64,000 nucleotides of DNA from Nitrospina sp052156635 (GCF_052156635.1 NZ_JBQKUO010000003.1:558001-622000); one strand, 5' to 3'; shown: positions 50,435-59,180, numbered from the stretch's first letter. Program-made: numbers and translations. The notes: generated by a model not told the origin, from the sequence alone.

Positions 50435-51676
50435 TTACGGTTTCAGGCTGGAACGCACCAGTTTGCCGATGGTCAGTCCCTGCACCAGCACCGAGAACAC
50501 GACGACCACGTAGGTCATCATGAGGATGGTGTCGCGTTGCGGCGAGGGCGGTAAGGACAGGGCCAGGGCGATGGAGATGCCGCCGCGCAATCCACCCCAG
50601 GTGAGGATGCGGATGGTCTTCGGCGGGAACTCGCGGCGGAATTTGAGCATGTAAACCGGGATGGACACGCCGGTGATCCGCGCCAGCAGAACCAGCGGAA
50701 TGGCCAGCAGGCCCGCCAGCAGGCTGGAGCCGTCGAACACCAGGATCAGGACCTCCAGGCCCAGCAGGACGAACAGCACGGCATTCAGGATTTCATCGAT
50801 CAACTCCCAGAACGTGTCCACGTGGACGATGGTGGTCTCGGACATGCCAAACGTGCGGCCGTGGTTGCCGATGAGGAGGCCCGACGCCACCGCCGCAATG
50901 GGCGCCGACACGTGGATGGCCTCCGCCGCGGCATAGCCTGCGATGACCAGCGCGACGGTGATCAGCACTTCCACCTGGTAATTGTCGACGGTGCGGATCA
51001 GCCGGTAGGCGATATAACCTGTGGCCAGACCGAACAGCGCGCCCCCCACCGCCTCTTCCACAAACAGCAGGGCGATCGATCCAAACGTTGGCTCATTGGC
51101 TCCGGTGGCGATGCCCGCGATCACCAGGAACACCACCACGGCGACGCCGTCGTTGAACAGGGATTCCCCGGCAATCTTCGTCTCCAGTTCTTTCGGCGCG
51201 TTGGCGGATTTCAGAATCGCGAGCACGGCGATGGGATCGGTCGGCGAAATCAACGCACCAAAAACGAGACAGTATATGAACGGCAGGTCGAGTCCCAGCA
51301 CCTGCCCCACACCATAAGTGAATCCACCCACGAGGAAGGTCGACAGCACCACACCGACCGTGGCGAGCAGGGTGATGATCCATTTCTGTTTGGCCAGGTC
51401 GCCGAGGTCGATGTGCAACGCCCCGGCGAACAGCAGTGCCCCCAGCATGCCGTGCAAAAGGAGGCGTTCGAAATCGACCCCTTCCAGAATGACCCGCGCG
51501 GTTTCTTCCAGCGCCGGGATGTGCGCCAGCTCGCCCACCGCAACCAGCAACAGCGAAAACATCAGGGCGATGGCCATGAGGCCGATGCTCGCCGGCATCT
51601 TCAAAAACCGGTGGTTCAGGTACGCGAACGTCGCGGTCAGGAACAGCAGGATGGCGATGAGGTCGAAAGTGGGCAC
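50435..51676 (-). CDS. Na+/H+ antiporter (CPA1/NhaP type)
   Basis: A 413-residue inner-membrane antiporter with about 12 helices. Family motifs are GALISPTDPIAVLAI in the core and GESLFNDGVAVVVFLV, where the Asn-Asp pair is the ion-binding site of CPA1 proteins. GLRGGISIALALSLP is a conserved late helix. It exchanges Na+ (or K+) for protons to control pH and salt. It begins with a GTG and has no clear ribosome site. It follows a periplasmic protein gene by 29 bases and may be co-transcribed with it. Confidence 0.9.
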   Translation of the reverse strand: MPTFDLIAILLFLTATFAYLNHRFLKMPASIGLMAIALMFSLLLVAVGELAHIPALEETARVILEGVDFERLLLHGMLGALLFAGALHIDLGDLAKQKWIITLLATVGVVLSTFLVGGFTYGVGQVLGLDLPFIYCLVFGALISPTDPIAVLAILKSANAPKELETKIAGESLFNDGVAVVVFLVIAGIATGANEPTFGSIALLFVEEAVGGALFGLATGYIAYRLIRTVDNYQVEVLITVALVIAGYAAAEAIHVSAPIAAVASGLLIGNHGRTFGMSETTIVHVDTFWELIDEILNAVLFVLLGLEVLILVFDGSSLLAGLLAIPLVLLARITGVSIPVYMLKFRREFPPKTIRILTWGGLRGGISIALALSLPPSPQRDTILMMTYVVVVFSVLVQGLTIGKLVRSSLKP

Positions 51677-51705
51677 AGGTTATCTTGGGAAGGTTTGAAG
51701 CGGAA

Positions 51706-52263
51706 TCACTTCATCAGCTTCGGGTTGGGCAGGTCCAGTCCAAAAGCCGGTACTTTAACATCCTGCACGGTGTATTGACGATACAAACTTTGGAATTCGT
51801 CGGTGCCCAGGCCCGGATCGAGCAGGCGTTGCAGTTGTTTGAGCGTGATGGGCTGAAACGAGCTTTCCGCGAATAATGAAGTCCCGAGCCCGATCCAGTG
51901 GTCGTGAACGAATTTCTGGTGCACCAGGGCCTGCACGCCGCCGAAATGGTACAGGGCCTGCTGCAGGGCATGACGGGCGATGTAGGCCGGAACACAGCGA
52001 CCGATGGCAACGACTTTCGACGGGTTCTCCGCCGCCGGGTAGGGCCACAATGCCACACGGGTAAACCCCATCAGCGCCATTTCCTTGCGGATGGCGGGAA
52101 ACTGCGGTTCCAGACGTTTCGCCAGCCAGGCCTCGATCTTCACCGGTCGCTCCTCGATGGACGGACACGGGGCTTCTTCCGCCGCCATTGCGGGGAAGGC
52201 GGTCCACCCGGGCAGCAACACAAGCCCAACCACCATCCACCTGAATAGTCCCAACCGTTTCAA
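51706..52263 (-). CDS. Exported protein of unknown family, paralogue A
   Basis: A 185-residue protein with a signal peptide (ending AMAA). I do not recognise the family. It is clearly paralogous to the product of 53039-53587: both contain SKVVA(I/V)GRCVPAYIARH, an HDHWIG/HSHWIG stretch and a C-terminal LLDP...LYR...QD segment. Two conserved cysteines (N-terminal CPS/CEP and GRC) may form a disulfide. The start is a TTG at 52263 six bases after CAGGAGG; the longer GTG start at 52281 overlaps this ribosome site. It probably works in the periplasm alongside the antiporter, but that is inference. Confidence 0.75.
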   Translation of the reverse strand: MKRLGLFRWMVVGLVLLPGWTAFPAMAAEEAPCPSIEERPVKIEAWLAKRLEPQFPAIRKEMALMGFTRVALWPYPAAENPSKVVAIGRCVPAYIARHALQQALYHFGGVQALVHQKFVHDHWIGLGTSLFAESSFQPITLKQLQRLLDPGLGTDEFQSLYRQYTVQDVKVPAFGLDLPNPKLMK

Positions 52264-52401
52264 CCTGCACCTCCTGCGCACATCCTTATTTGATCATTCT
52301 CCTCCATTCCGCAGGCAAAACCAAGCGCACTTCTCATAACCACCAAACGGAATCCCAACAGGCTATGAGTAGTCTGGCGCTGACTAAAAAAGGAGAAAAA
52401 A

Positions 52402-52839
52402 ATGAAAACGATGAATGGATTGAGCCAGTTCGTGACCCGCAACCTGAACATGCAATTTCTGATCGCTTTATCGCAAAGCCAGGAACAGACCACGCGGTCA
52501 CACTCGCCCTACGCGCTGGGCTACATCTTCGGTTTCACCAGCGGCGGATTCGACGCCTTCCAGGTTCACAACCAGTCGGACCGGTTCCAGGTGCTGATCG
52601 ATGTGTACGAACACGTGTTCGAAATGGAAGGGGCGGACTACCTGAACCAGTCACTGCACCTGAATTGGAATGACGCCTTCAAGAAAGGCAACCAGTGCGG
52701 CTGGGAGGAGATGAAACGCCTGCTGGTGCGGGAGGAGTCGGCCATCGGGCTGGTGCGTTATCTGATCCACGGGGAAATCACTTCCGCCATGAACCCGGAT
52801 GTTCCGGTGCCCGGTGTCGCCGCAGCCTGCGCGGGCTAA
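52402..52839 (+). CDS. Hypothetical protein between exported paralogues
   Basis: A 145-residue protein with no signal peptide, preceded by AAAGGAGAAAA. I do not recognise it. A helical N-terminal half contains YALGYIFGFTSGGFDAF, and the middle is acidic and aromatic (YEHVFEMEGADYLNQ). The Ala/Gly/Pro-rich C-terminus (VPVPGVAAACAG) looks flexible. It is divergent from one exported paralogue gene and convergent with the other. Codon use is like the surrounding genes. Confidence 0.7.
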   Translation: MKTMNGLSQFVTRNLNMQFLIALSQSQEQTTRSHSPYALGYIFGFTSGGFDAFQVHNQSDRFQVLIDVYEHVFEMEGADYLNQSLHLNWNDAFKKGNQCGWEEMKRLLVREESAIGLVRYLIHGEITSAMNPDVPVPGVAAACAG

Positions 52840-52875
52840 GTTGATGCGGCTTCCCCAAAAACCGCCTTCTTCCTT

Positions 52876-52896
52876 CCCCTCCTTTTCAAGGAGGGG
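52876..52896. repeat. Perfect hairpin in intergenic DNA
   Basis: CCCCTCCTT-TTC-AAGGAGGGG is a perfect 9-bp inverted repeat with a 3-base loop. No T run follows. It resembles small dispersed palindromes and lies just before the 62-base repeat at 52947. Confidence 0.5.
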
Positions 52897-52946
52897 TTAC
52901 ATGGGAGGTCACCGAGGGTCCTTCTTTTTCCCGCATTCAAGGGGGA

Positions 52947-53008
52947 ACGGGTCTGTTTTCCAGCGGGCCCTCGTTTCGCCCACGGGGTGAATCACCACAC
53001 CCCGCTCA
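52947..53008 (-). repeat. 62-base dispersed repeat, copy 1
   Basis: On the minus strand this matches 54074-54135 over about 62 bases. The core TGTGGTGATTCACCCCGTGG is identical, and clear similarity with scattered changes continues to both ends. Orientation is inverted relative to copy 2. Confidence 0.6.
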
Positions 53009-53038
53009 TTTGCCTCCATTGGCCGGGGGCCTTGCCCC

Positions 53039-53587
53039 CTAGTCGACTTTTTTGACGTTGGGTTTTTCAAGACCCATGAAGGTGACTGTGTCGTCCTGGA
53101 TGGAAAACTTGCGGTACAGGGCGTGGAACTCTTCATCGCTCAACTTTGGATCGAGCAGTTGTTCCACCTGTTCTTTCGTCACCGTCTGTTGCGACGGCTC
53201 ATCGAAAATGGTGACGCCGATGCCGATCCAGTGCGAATGCAGAAACGCCTGGTTGACGAGGCTCTCGATGCCTTCCGTGTATTTGAAACTGGTGTTCAGC
53301 ACATGGCGCGCGATATAGGCGGGCACGCAGCGTCCCACCGCCACCACCTTGGAGGTCTTGCCCATAGGAAATGGACGGATGCGCGACTGCGTATGGCCGA
53401 TCTCCACAAACTCCTTGACGATCTGCCGCTTCTCCCGCGTGTGTTCACGGTTGATGTACCCTTCCACCTTGATTTTTTTCGTTTCCACCGGCTCGCAGGG
53501 CCTGCCTTCTTCCTCCGCTCCTGCCGGCGAAACCAGCCACGTGAGCAACAGGGCGGCAAGGCCGATCCACTTCCTTAAATCCAACAC
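53039..53587 (-). CDS. Exported protein of unknown family, paralogue B
   Basis: A 182-residue exported protein (signal peptide ending AGAEEE) paralogous to the product of 51706-52263. Shared signatures are KVVAVGRCVPAYIARH, HSHWIGIG and LLDPKLSDEEFHALYRKFS. The N-terminal mature segment RPCEPVE carries the first of two conserved cysteines. The start is a GTG at 53587, six bases after AAAGGA; a longer frame to 53620 begins upstream of that ribosome site. The gene is framed by two inverted copies of a 62-base repeat (with the small gene at 53759). Function unknown. Confidence 0.75.
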   Translation of the reverse strand: MLDLRKWIGLAALLLTWLVSPAGAEEEGRPCEPVETKKIKVEGYINREHTREKRQIVKEFVEIGHTQSRIRPFPMGKTSKVVAVGRCVPAYIARHVLNTSFKYTEGIESLVNQAFLHSHWIGIGVTIFDEPSQQTVTKEQVEQLLDPKLSDEEFHALYRKFSIQDDTVTFMGLEKPNVKKVD

Positions 53588-53758
53588 ATCGATTCCTTTC
53601 AAAAAACGTTTTCCCCGCAAGGGGGTTTTCTTTTACCCGATGCGGGTATGATACAATGAAAACACGCTAAACTTGGGTCACCTTTGAAATCAATTACTTA
53701 ACAAGGCGTCCGGGCCCCGTTGAGGACCTCACGGCGGGAAGCCCTGAAAACGGGCACC

Positions 53759-54004
53759 TCACCGGGCCGATGCCTGTTTGTTCCGGTATTCCTCGGCGCA
53801 CTTCTCACTGCAAAAGAAAAGTTCGTTGCCCTGGATGGTTTTGCGGATGGCTTCCGGTTTGGGGACATACATGCGGCAGTTGGGGTCTTTCACCATATCC
53901 GTCGCGTCCGGGTTTTCCGCCTTCCTGGAAGGCGAAGCGAACGCCCAGCGGAACAGGAAATACAAAATAAGGATGCCCAGCGCAATCAGCGCAAATCGTG
54001 CCAT
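53759..54004 (-). CDS. PP0621-family small membrane protein with Cys motif
   Basis: An 81-residue protein with one N-terminal membrane helix (about 4-24) and a basic region (SPSRK), then the PP0621-type motif DPNCRMYVP and FFCSEKCAEEYRN. The Cys-X3-Cys and earlier Cys are like those of TRASH-type metal-binding domains. It probably binds zinc or another soft metal at the membrane. Start chosen at 54004 (MARFALIAL); a longer frame from 54049 would place a polar stretch before the membrane helix. Divergent from rpoH. Confidence 0.75.
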   Translation of the reverse strand: MARFALIALGILILYFLFRWAFASPSRKAENPDATDMVKDPNCRMYVPKPEAIRKTIQGNELFFCSEKCAEEYRNKQASAR

Positions 54005-54073
54005 GACTGCATTGTACGTGGAATCCCCCGTCCATTCAACGCCAGGCACAGCCTGAAGTCAACGCAGGCAGGC

Positions 54074-54135
54074 TGAGCGGGTTGTGGTGATTCACCCCGT
54101 GGCCGAAACGGGGGTCGGTGTGAAAGCAGGCCGGT
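54074..54135 (+). repeat. 62-base dispersed repeat, copy 2
   Basis: This copy lies in the rpoH upstream region and is the inverted counterpart of 52947-53008. It contains the near-palindrome GGTGATTCACC. No reading frame coincides with it. Confidence 0.6.
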
Positions 54136-54208
54136 GGACAAGGTCCACGGCAAACGGGCAATGCCCTGCGCGGGGACTGCACGTTTCCGGGCACAAAATG
54201 GATACATC

Positions 54209-55225
54209 ATGAACGACGACTGGAAACACGAAGACGACAGCGAGCCCGACGAGGCATTGGACGATTCCGATTCGATGCCGCTGGAACCGGACGTGCTCGG
54301 CGCCGAAGACGAGGACGCCGGGCAGGCAGAGGACGAGGAGGAACGCCATCTGCCGATGGTGGGCGGCACCAGTGCGCTCGCGCCGCTCGATCCCCTGGCC
54401 GCCTACATTCAGGAAATCCGCCAGTACGGCGAACTCAGCCCGGAAGAGGAACACGAGCTCGCCCTCAAGTATCAGGAAACGGGCGACGTGAAAGCGGCAT
54501 ACAAGCTGATCACACACAACCTGATGCTGGTGGTGAAGATCGCCCTCACCTTCCGCCGCGAATGGCAGCACACCATGGACCTCGTGCAGGAGGGCAACGT
54601 CGGCCTCATGAAAGCGGTGCAGAATTTCGATCCCTTCCGCGGCGTGCGCCTGCCCGCCTACGCCAGCTGGTGGATCAAGGCCTACATCCTGAAGTTCATC
54701 CTCGACAACTGGCGGCTGGTGAAAGTGGGCACCACCAACGCGAGGCGGAAACTGCTGTACAACCTCAGAAAGACCAAGGAAAAGCTGATCGCCGAAGGCG
54801 TCGACCCCTCGCCCAAACTGCTGGCCGAGCATTTCGGCGTGGACGAACAGGATGTGATCGACGTCGAGGCCAGCCTGGGTGCGGCGGATGTGTCCATGGA
54901 AACGCCGTCGCAACCGGACAGCACCATGACGCCGATGAAAACCCTCACCGACGGCAAGACCCCTGACGAGGAACTGGAGGTCGAGCAGTTTCACCGCCTG
55001 GTGCGGGAAAAGATCGAACAGATGTTCGACGAGCTCAAACCCATCGAGCGCGAACTGATCGCCACGCGCATCCTGTCGGAGGATCCGGTATCGCTGAAGG
55101 AAATCGGAGAGAACTACGGCATCACCCGCGAGGCCGTGCGCCAGGCGGAACAGCGCCTGTTGAAAAAGCTCAAGTTGTACCTCGCCGAGCAACTCCCCGA
55201 AGTCGAGAATTATTTCAACAATTGA
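54209..55225 (+). CDS. rpoH: Sigma-32-type RNA polymerase sigma factor
   Basis: A 338-residue sigma factor of the RpoH group. Region 1.2/2 starts DPLAAYIQEIRQYGELSPEE. Region 2.4 has PAYASWWIKAYI for -10 recognition. The RpoH box is visible as ARRKLLYNLRK. Region 4.2 is SLKEIGENYGITREAVRQAE, which recognises the -35. Unlike E. coli RpoH it has an acidic N-terminal extension of about 60 residues. It directs heat-shock or stress transcription. I chose the ATG at 54209 because the frame from 54134 has no ribosome site. fumC follows. Confidence 0.9.
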   Translation: MNDDWKHEDDSEPDEALDDSDSMPLEPDVLGAEDEDAGQAEDEEERHLPMVGGTSALAPLDPLAAYIQEIRQYGELSPEEEHELALKYQETGDVKAAYKLITHNLMLVVKIALTFRREWQHTMDLVQEGNVGLMKAVQNFDPFRGVRLPAYASWWIKAYILKFILDNWRLVKVGTTNARRKLLYNLRKTKEKLIAEGVDPSPKLLAEHFGVDEQDVIDVEASLGAADVSMETPSQPDSTMTPMKTLTDGKTPDEELEVEQFHRLVREKIEQMFDELKPIERELIATRILSEDPVSLKEIGENYGITREAVRQAEQRLLKKLKLYLAEQLPEVENYFNN

Positions 55226-55298
55226 CCGGTCCGCCAAAATACGTTAATTAATCCCATCACTCAAACATTCCATCATCACCGCAGGGGAGGTCACCACA

Positions 55299-56687
55299 AT
55301 GGAAATCCGCAAAGAAACCGACAGCATGGGCGCGATCGACGTGCCGGCGGACCGCTACTACGGCGCACAGACGGCGCGGTCGCTCATCCACTTCGACATC
55401 GGCTGGGAAACCATGCCGCGCGAGATCATCCGTGGCATGGGCATCCTCAAAAAAGCCGCGGCGCAGGTGAATGCGGACGTCGGGGTTCTTGCGGCGGACA
55501 AGCGCGACCTCATCGTGAAGGCGGCGGACGAGGTGATCGAGGGCAAGCTGGACGACCATTTTCCCCTGCGCGTGTGGCAGACGGGCAGCGGCACGCAGTC
55601 GAATATGAACTCGAACGAAGTCATCGCCAACCGCGCCATCGAGATGGCGGGCGGCACGCTGGGAAGCAAGGACCCGGTGCACCCCAACGACGACGTCAAC
55701 AAGGGCCAGTCCTCCAACGACACCTTCCCCACCGCCATGCACATCGCGGCGGTCGAACAGATTCACGAACGCCTTCTCCCCGCGGTCAAGGGTCTGCGCG
55801 ACGCGCTCAGGGCCAAGGGGGACGAGTTTCACGACATCATCAAAATCGGCCGCACGCACCTGATGGACGCCACGCCGCTGACCCTCGGGCAGGAGTTTTC
55901 GGGCTACGTCCAGCAGATGGACAACGCCGTCAAACGCATCGAAGGCTGCCTGCCCCGGCTGTACGAAATCGCCCTCGGCGGCACGGCGGTGGGAACGGGG
56001 CTAAACACTCACAAGGATTTTCCCGTTAAGGTAGCGAAGGCCATTGCGGACATCACCGGCCTGCCGTTCGTCACCGCGCCGAACAAGTTCGAGTCGCTGG
56101 CGGCGCACGACGCGGTGGTCGAGGCCAGCGGCGTGATGAAAACCATCGCCTGCTCTTTGATGAAGATCGCCAACGACATCCGCCTGCTGGGCTCCGGGCC
56201 CCGTTGCGGGCTGGGCGAGCTCATCCTGCCGGCCAACGAGCCGGGCTCGTCCATCATGCCGGGCAAGGTGAACCCGACGCAGTCGGAGGCGATGACCATG
56301 GTGGCGGCGCAGGTGATCGGCAACGACACAGCGGTGAACGTCGGCGGCGCCAGCGGGCATTTCGAACTGAACGTGTTCAAGCCGATGATGATCTACAACC
56401 TGCTGCAGTCGATCCGGCTGATCGCCGACTCGTGCCGCTCGTTCACCGAGCACTGCGTGGTCGGCATCCGGCCGAACCGCGACCGCATCCAGCACTTCCT
56501 CAACGATTCGCTGATGCTGGTCACGGCGCTCAACCCGCACATCGGCTACGACAACGCAGCCAAAGTGGCGAAAAAAGCGTACGAGGAAAACACCTCTTTA
56601 AAGGAGGCCGCCGTGGCGCTGAACCTGCTCACCGCCGAGGAGTTTGACGAGAAGGTTCAGCCGGGGAACATGATCGGCCCGAAATGA
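55299..56687 (+). CDS. fumC: Class II fumarate hydratase
   Basis: A 462-residue TCA cycle enzyme interconverting fumarate and malate. Family signatures are RYYGAQTARS, SNMNSNEVIANRA, HPNDDVNKGQSSND, the catalytic Ser loop GSSIMPGKVNP, and IGRTHLMDATP. Length fits FumC. GCAGGGGAGG precedes the ATG. It follows rpoH after 73 bases and may be read from the same transcript, though a separate promoter is possible. With malate dehydrogenase at 35442 it gives two consecutive TCA steps in this window. Confidence 0.97.
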   Translation: MEIRKETDSMGAIDVPADRYYGAQTARSLIHFDIGWETMPREIIRGMGILKKAAAQVNADVGVLAADKRDLIVKAADEVIEGKLDDHFPLRVWQTGSGTQSNMNSNEVIANRAIEMAGGTLGSKDPVHPNDDVNKGQSSNDTFPTAMHIAAVEQIHERLLPAVKGLRDALRAKGDEFHDIIKIGRTHLMDATPLTLGQEFSGYVQQMDNAVKRIEGCLPRLYEIALGGTAVGTGLNTHKDFPVKVAKAIADITGLPFVTAPNKFESLAAHDAVVEASGVMKTIACSLMKIANDIRLLGSGPRCGLGELILPANEPGSSIMPGKVNPTQSEAMTMVAAQVIGNDTAVNVGGASGHFELNVFKPMMIYNLLQSIRLIADSCRSFTEHCVVGIRPNRDRIQHFLNDSLMLVTALNPHIGYDNAAKVAKKAYEENTSLKEAAVALNLLTAEEFDEKVQPGNMIGPK

Positions 56688-56691
56688 TCGG

Positions 56692-56700
56692 TGATATAAT
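56692..56700 (+). promoter_or_regulatory. Extended -10 promoter after fumC
   Basis: TG-A-TATAAT is a perfect extended -10 element, 44 bases before the GTG start at 56745. A -35 element is not obvious, as expected for this class. Confidence 0.5.
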
Positions 56701-56744
56701 AAAAACTGGGGACTCTGTTCAATGCGAACTCCTATGAGGCATCC

Positions 56745-57524
56745 GTGAAAGCACAGACTCTCGTCAACCAGGCCCTGAAGCAGGGCTTCAAGGAATTCCT
56801 GGAAAAGGAAACCGGCACCGGGCGCATCGTGCACCTCAAGACCGAAGCGTTCCTGAAACTGATCAACGACAAGGTCCTCCGCCTGGGTGAGGAAGACTAC
56901 TTCACCCACTCGGAGATGGACCTCGAGGACAACGACTACTGCTTCGTTTACAGCGACGGCTTCTCCGAAGACCTGTGGAGTTACCAGCCGCCGGACACCC
57001 TGGACGACCTGCTCCACCACGCCTATTTCTGCCTTTACAACCAGCGCCCCAAACCCATGCTCACGCTGGCCTCGGTGGACAACGTGTACCTCATCCTGCT
57101 GGAATTGATGAAAGGCCTCGCGGGAAAACCCATCGTCCACATGTCGGAACCGAAGTTCCTCAAGTTCGACAAGGTGGACATCGCCAAGATCACGGAGTTG
57201 AAAGATTTTTCAGGACGGCTGGGAGGATGCGGCGACAGCTACGCGCCGACCGACGACGCCTGCGGCGAACCGATGTGCCAGTCCACCTTCGCCTGGATCA
57301 AGGACCACATCTGCCTCATCTACATGGTGGGCAGTTGTGACGGGTTCCTGGAGATCAAGCTGTTTCCCTTCCGCACCACGGAGCAAAGCGAGGTGATTCC
57401 CCTGCAGGAAGAAGCCGGACCGGAGAAAGAAGGGGAAAAGGAAAACGGCCAGGAACCCAAAAAAATCGAAAAAACCTCGGCGGTCCCCAAAACCAAAACC
57501 CTGCCCAAACCGTTCCGGAAATAA
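56745..57524 (+). CDS. Hypothetical protein with Cys-rich core
   Basis: A 259-residue cytoplasmic protein, starting at a GTG after TGAGGCA. I do not recognise it. Residues 1-210 are a folded alpha/beta part. It contains GGCGDSYAPTDDACGEPMC, four Cys residues that could bind a metal or cofactor, followed by ICLIYMVGSCDGFLEIKLF. Residues about 215-259 are a charged, Pro/Lys/Glu-rich tail. It has its own promoter and is convergent with the fetB gene. A metalloprotein or DUF169-like protein is possible, but nothing decides it. Confidence 0.7.
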   Translation: MKAQTLVNQALKQGFKEFLEKETGTGRIVHLKTEAFLKLINDKVLRLGEEDYFTHSEMDLEDNDYCFVYSDGFSEDLWSYQPPDTLDDLLHHAYFCLYNQRPKPMLTLASVDNVYLILLELMKGLAGKPIVHMSEPKFLKFDKVDIAKITELKDFSGRLGGCGDSYAPTDDACGEPMCQSTFAWIKDHICLIYMVGSCDGFLEIKLFPFRTTEQSEVIPLQEEAGPEKEGEKENGQEPKKIEKTSAVPKTKTLPKPFRK

Positions 57525-57569
57525 TTTTTTTCTTCAAACAACCCGGAAGCAGGGAACCTTTCCCGTCCC

Positions 57570-58343
57570 TCACCCCATCTCCGCCTGCGGGCGGAAACGG
57601 TCGAGCAGTCGCACGTCCCTGGAAAAACAATGCCGCACCGCGAGCAGGGTGACCAGCATGCCGGTCAAACTCGAGGTGCCCGCGATCATGAACACGATGG
57701 CCAGCTGGTACTTCACCGCTTCCAGGGGCGAACCGCCGGCGATGATGAATCCCGTCATGATGCCCGGCAGATGAACCAGGCCGATCACCTTCATCGAGTC
57801 GAGGGTGGGGATCATTGCCGCGCGCAGGGTATCGCGCACCGCCCAGCGCGCCGCCTGCGACCCGTTCGCGCCGAGGGCGAGCAGGGTCTCGATGCGTCGT
57901 CTCTGGTGGCCCAGTTCCGCGGTCAACCGGTTCAGCGCCAGGGACGCGGTGTTCATGGAATTGCCGATGATCATGCCGCCCAGCGGGATGATGTATTTCG
58001 CTTCATGCTCGATCACTCCCGCGAAGGTGAGGATGCCGAAGGTCACGCCGGAGCCGGTGACGATGCCGGCGAACGCCAGCAGGTAGGAATGAGGAACACT
58101 CTGCCCGCGTTTGCCGGAAATCGACGCCGCCACGCCGCACATGAAAAGAAGAATCAACAGCAACGCCCAGATTTGGTCGAGGGTGAAGATCGCCTCCAGC
58201 AGAAACCCCATGATGACCAGCTGCACCGTCGCCCGGGCCGACGCGTAGAACACGTCCTTTTCCAGGCCCAGCCGGTTGTAATACGAAACCAGAAGCGACA
58301 CGATGACCAGGCCGTAACACAGCAACAGAGCCTCAACCTGCAT
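57570..58343 (-). CDS. fetB: FetB-type ABC exporter permease
   Basis: A 257-residue inner-membrane permease with about seven helices, of the UPF0014/FetB family. GMIIGNSMNTASLALNR and MIPTLDSMKVIGLVHLPGIM are family signatures; MTGFIIAGGSPLEAVKYQ follows. With FetA it exports iron and relieves oxidative stress in E. coli. The start at 58343 follows GGAGGCGCC, which lies within the end of fetA; the two genes overlap by 11 bases, so translation is coupled. A 51-base upstream extension is not needed. Confidence 0.9.
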   Translation of the reverse strand: MQVEALLLCYGLVIVSLLVSYYNRLGLEKDVFYASARATVQLVIMGFLLEAIFTLDQIWALLLILLFMCGVAASISGKRGQSVPHSYLLAFAGIVTGSGVTFGILTFAGVIEHEAKYIIPLGGMIIGNSMNTASLALNRLTAELGHQRRRIETLLALGANGSQAARWAVRDTLRAAMIPTLDSMKVIGLVHLPGIMTGFIIAGGSPLEAVKYQLAIVFMIAGTSSLTGMLVTLLAVRHCFSRDVRLLDRFRPQAEMG

Positions 58344-59085
58344 GGGCGCCTCCTTCCTGCCTGCCGTCTTCTTTGGAGTGCAGACGTCCTTCAAAAAATT
58401 GCCGCAGGCGTTCGTCCTTCCTGTCGTTCATCAGTTCCTGGATGTTGCCGTGGGCAATTATACGACCCTCGATCAGCACCATCGTCATCGCGTCGAAGCG
58501 CAGCGCCTGCGGCACGTCGTGCGTCACCCACACGGCCGCGATACCCAGGTCCCGGTTGATGTGCTTGATCAGGTTTTCGATGGTGAGCGCCGCCGTGGGA
58601 TCGAGCGCCGAGGTCGGTTCGTCCATCAGCAGGAGTTCCGGTCCGTTGGCCAGCATCTGCGCCAGAGCCACACGTTGCTGTTCGCCGCCGGACAACGTTT
58701 CCGCCTGCCGCGTGAGATAAGACTTCGACAACCCCACCTGGTTGAGCAGGTGCTCGCACTGCGCGTCTTCCATCACCTCGCCGCGCAGGCCGGGTCCGAG
58801 CGCGATGTTGTCGCGCACGCGAAACGGCAACAGTCCCGGCGCCTGGAACACCATGCCCATGCGCCGCCGCAAATCCAGCACGTTCATCCTGGCGGTTTCT
58901 TCCCCGTTCAGGCGCACGGTGCCCGAGTCGAACGGTTCGAGGCGGTTGAGGCAACGCAGCAGCATGGATTTGCCGGATCCGGACGGACCCAGCACCACCA
59001 GCATCTCGCCCTTTTCGACGTCGAACGACACGCCGTTCAAAATCGGCCTGCCGCGCGCCACGCTCAATTCCCGCACTTGCAACAT
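58333..59085 (-). CDS. fetA: FetA-type ABC exporter ATPase
   Basis: A 250-residue ABC ATPase. Walker A is GPSGSGKS, the signature motif LSGGEQQR, Walker B LLLMDEPTSALD, and the switch His in VTHDVPQ. It powers the FetB permease in iron export. I took the ATG at 59085, after CGAGG; an earlier in-frame ATG at 59121 lacks one. The C-terminal 40 residues (from RKDERL) are a His/Lys/Glu-rich tail. It is divergent from the metal efflux operon at 59228. Confidence 0.9.
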   Translation of the reverse strand: MLQVRELSVARGRPILNGVSFDVEKGEMLVVLGPSGSGKSMLLRCLNRLEPFDSGTVRLNGEETARMNVLDLRRRMGMVFQAPGLLPFRVRDNIALGPGLRGEVMEDAQCEHLLNQVGLSKSYLTRQAETLSGGEQQRVALAQMLANGPELLLMDEPTSALDPTAALTIENLIKHINRDLGIAAVWVTHDVPQALRFDAMTMVLIEGRIIAHGNIQELMNDRKDERLRQFFEGRLHSKEDGRQEGGAHAG

Positions 59086-59150
59086 AAGACCTCGAAACGC
59101 TTTTCCCTTATTCCGACACACTTGGGAAAAGGCGTGAAATTACAAAAAAT

Positions 59151-59180
59151 TTGGAGAACCCGGTTCGTTGTGGCTATAAT
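59151..59180 (+). promoter_or_regulatory. Sigma-70 promoter of metal efflux operon
   Basis: TTGGAG and TATAAT are separated by 18 bases. The predicted start near 59187 gives about 40 bases of leader before the ATG at 59228. Confidence 0.55.

Noticed and set aside
53612..53630. CCCC-GCAA-GGGG hairpin followed by T residues
   Set aside because: It looks like a terminator on the plus strand, but no rightward gene ends there, and on the minus strand it precedes a gene. The stem is too short to call.
53640..53670. A lone rightward TG-A-TACAAT box
   Set aside because: No gene, hairpin or conserved RNA follows on that strand before rpoH, and no -35 is present, so I did not call a promoter or small RNA.
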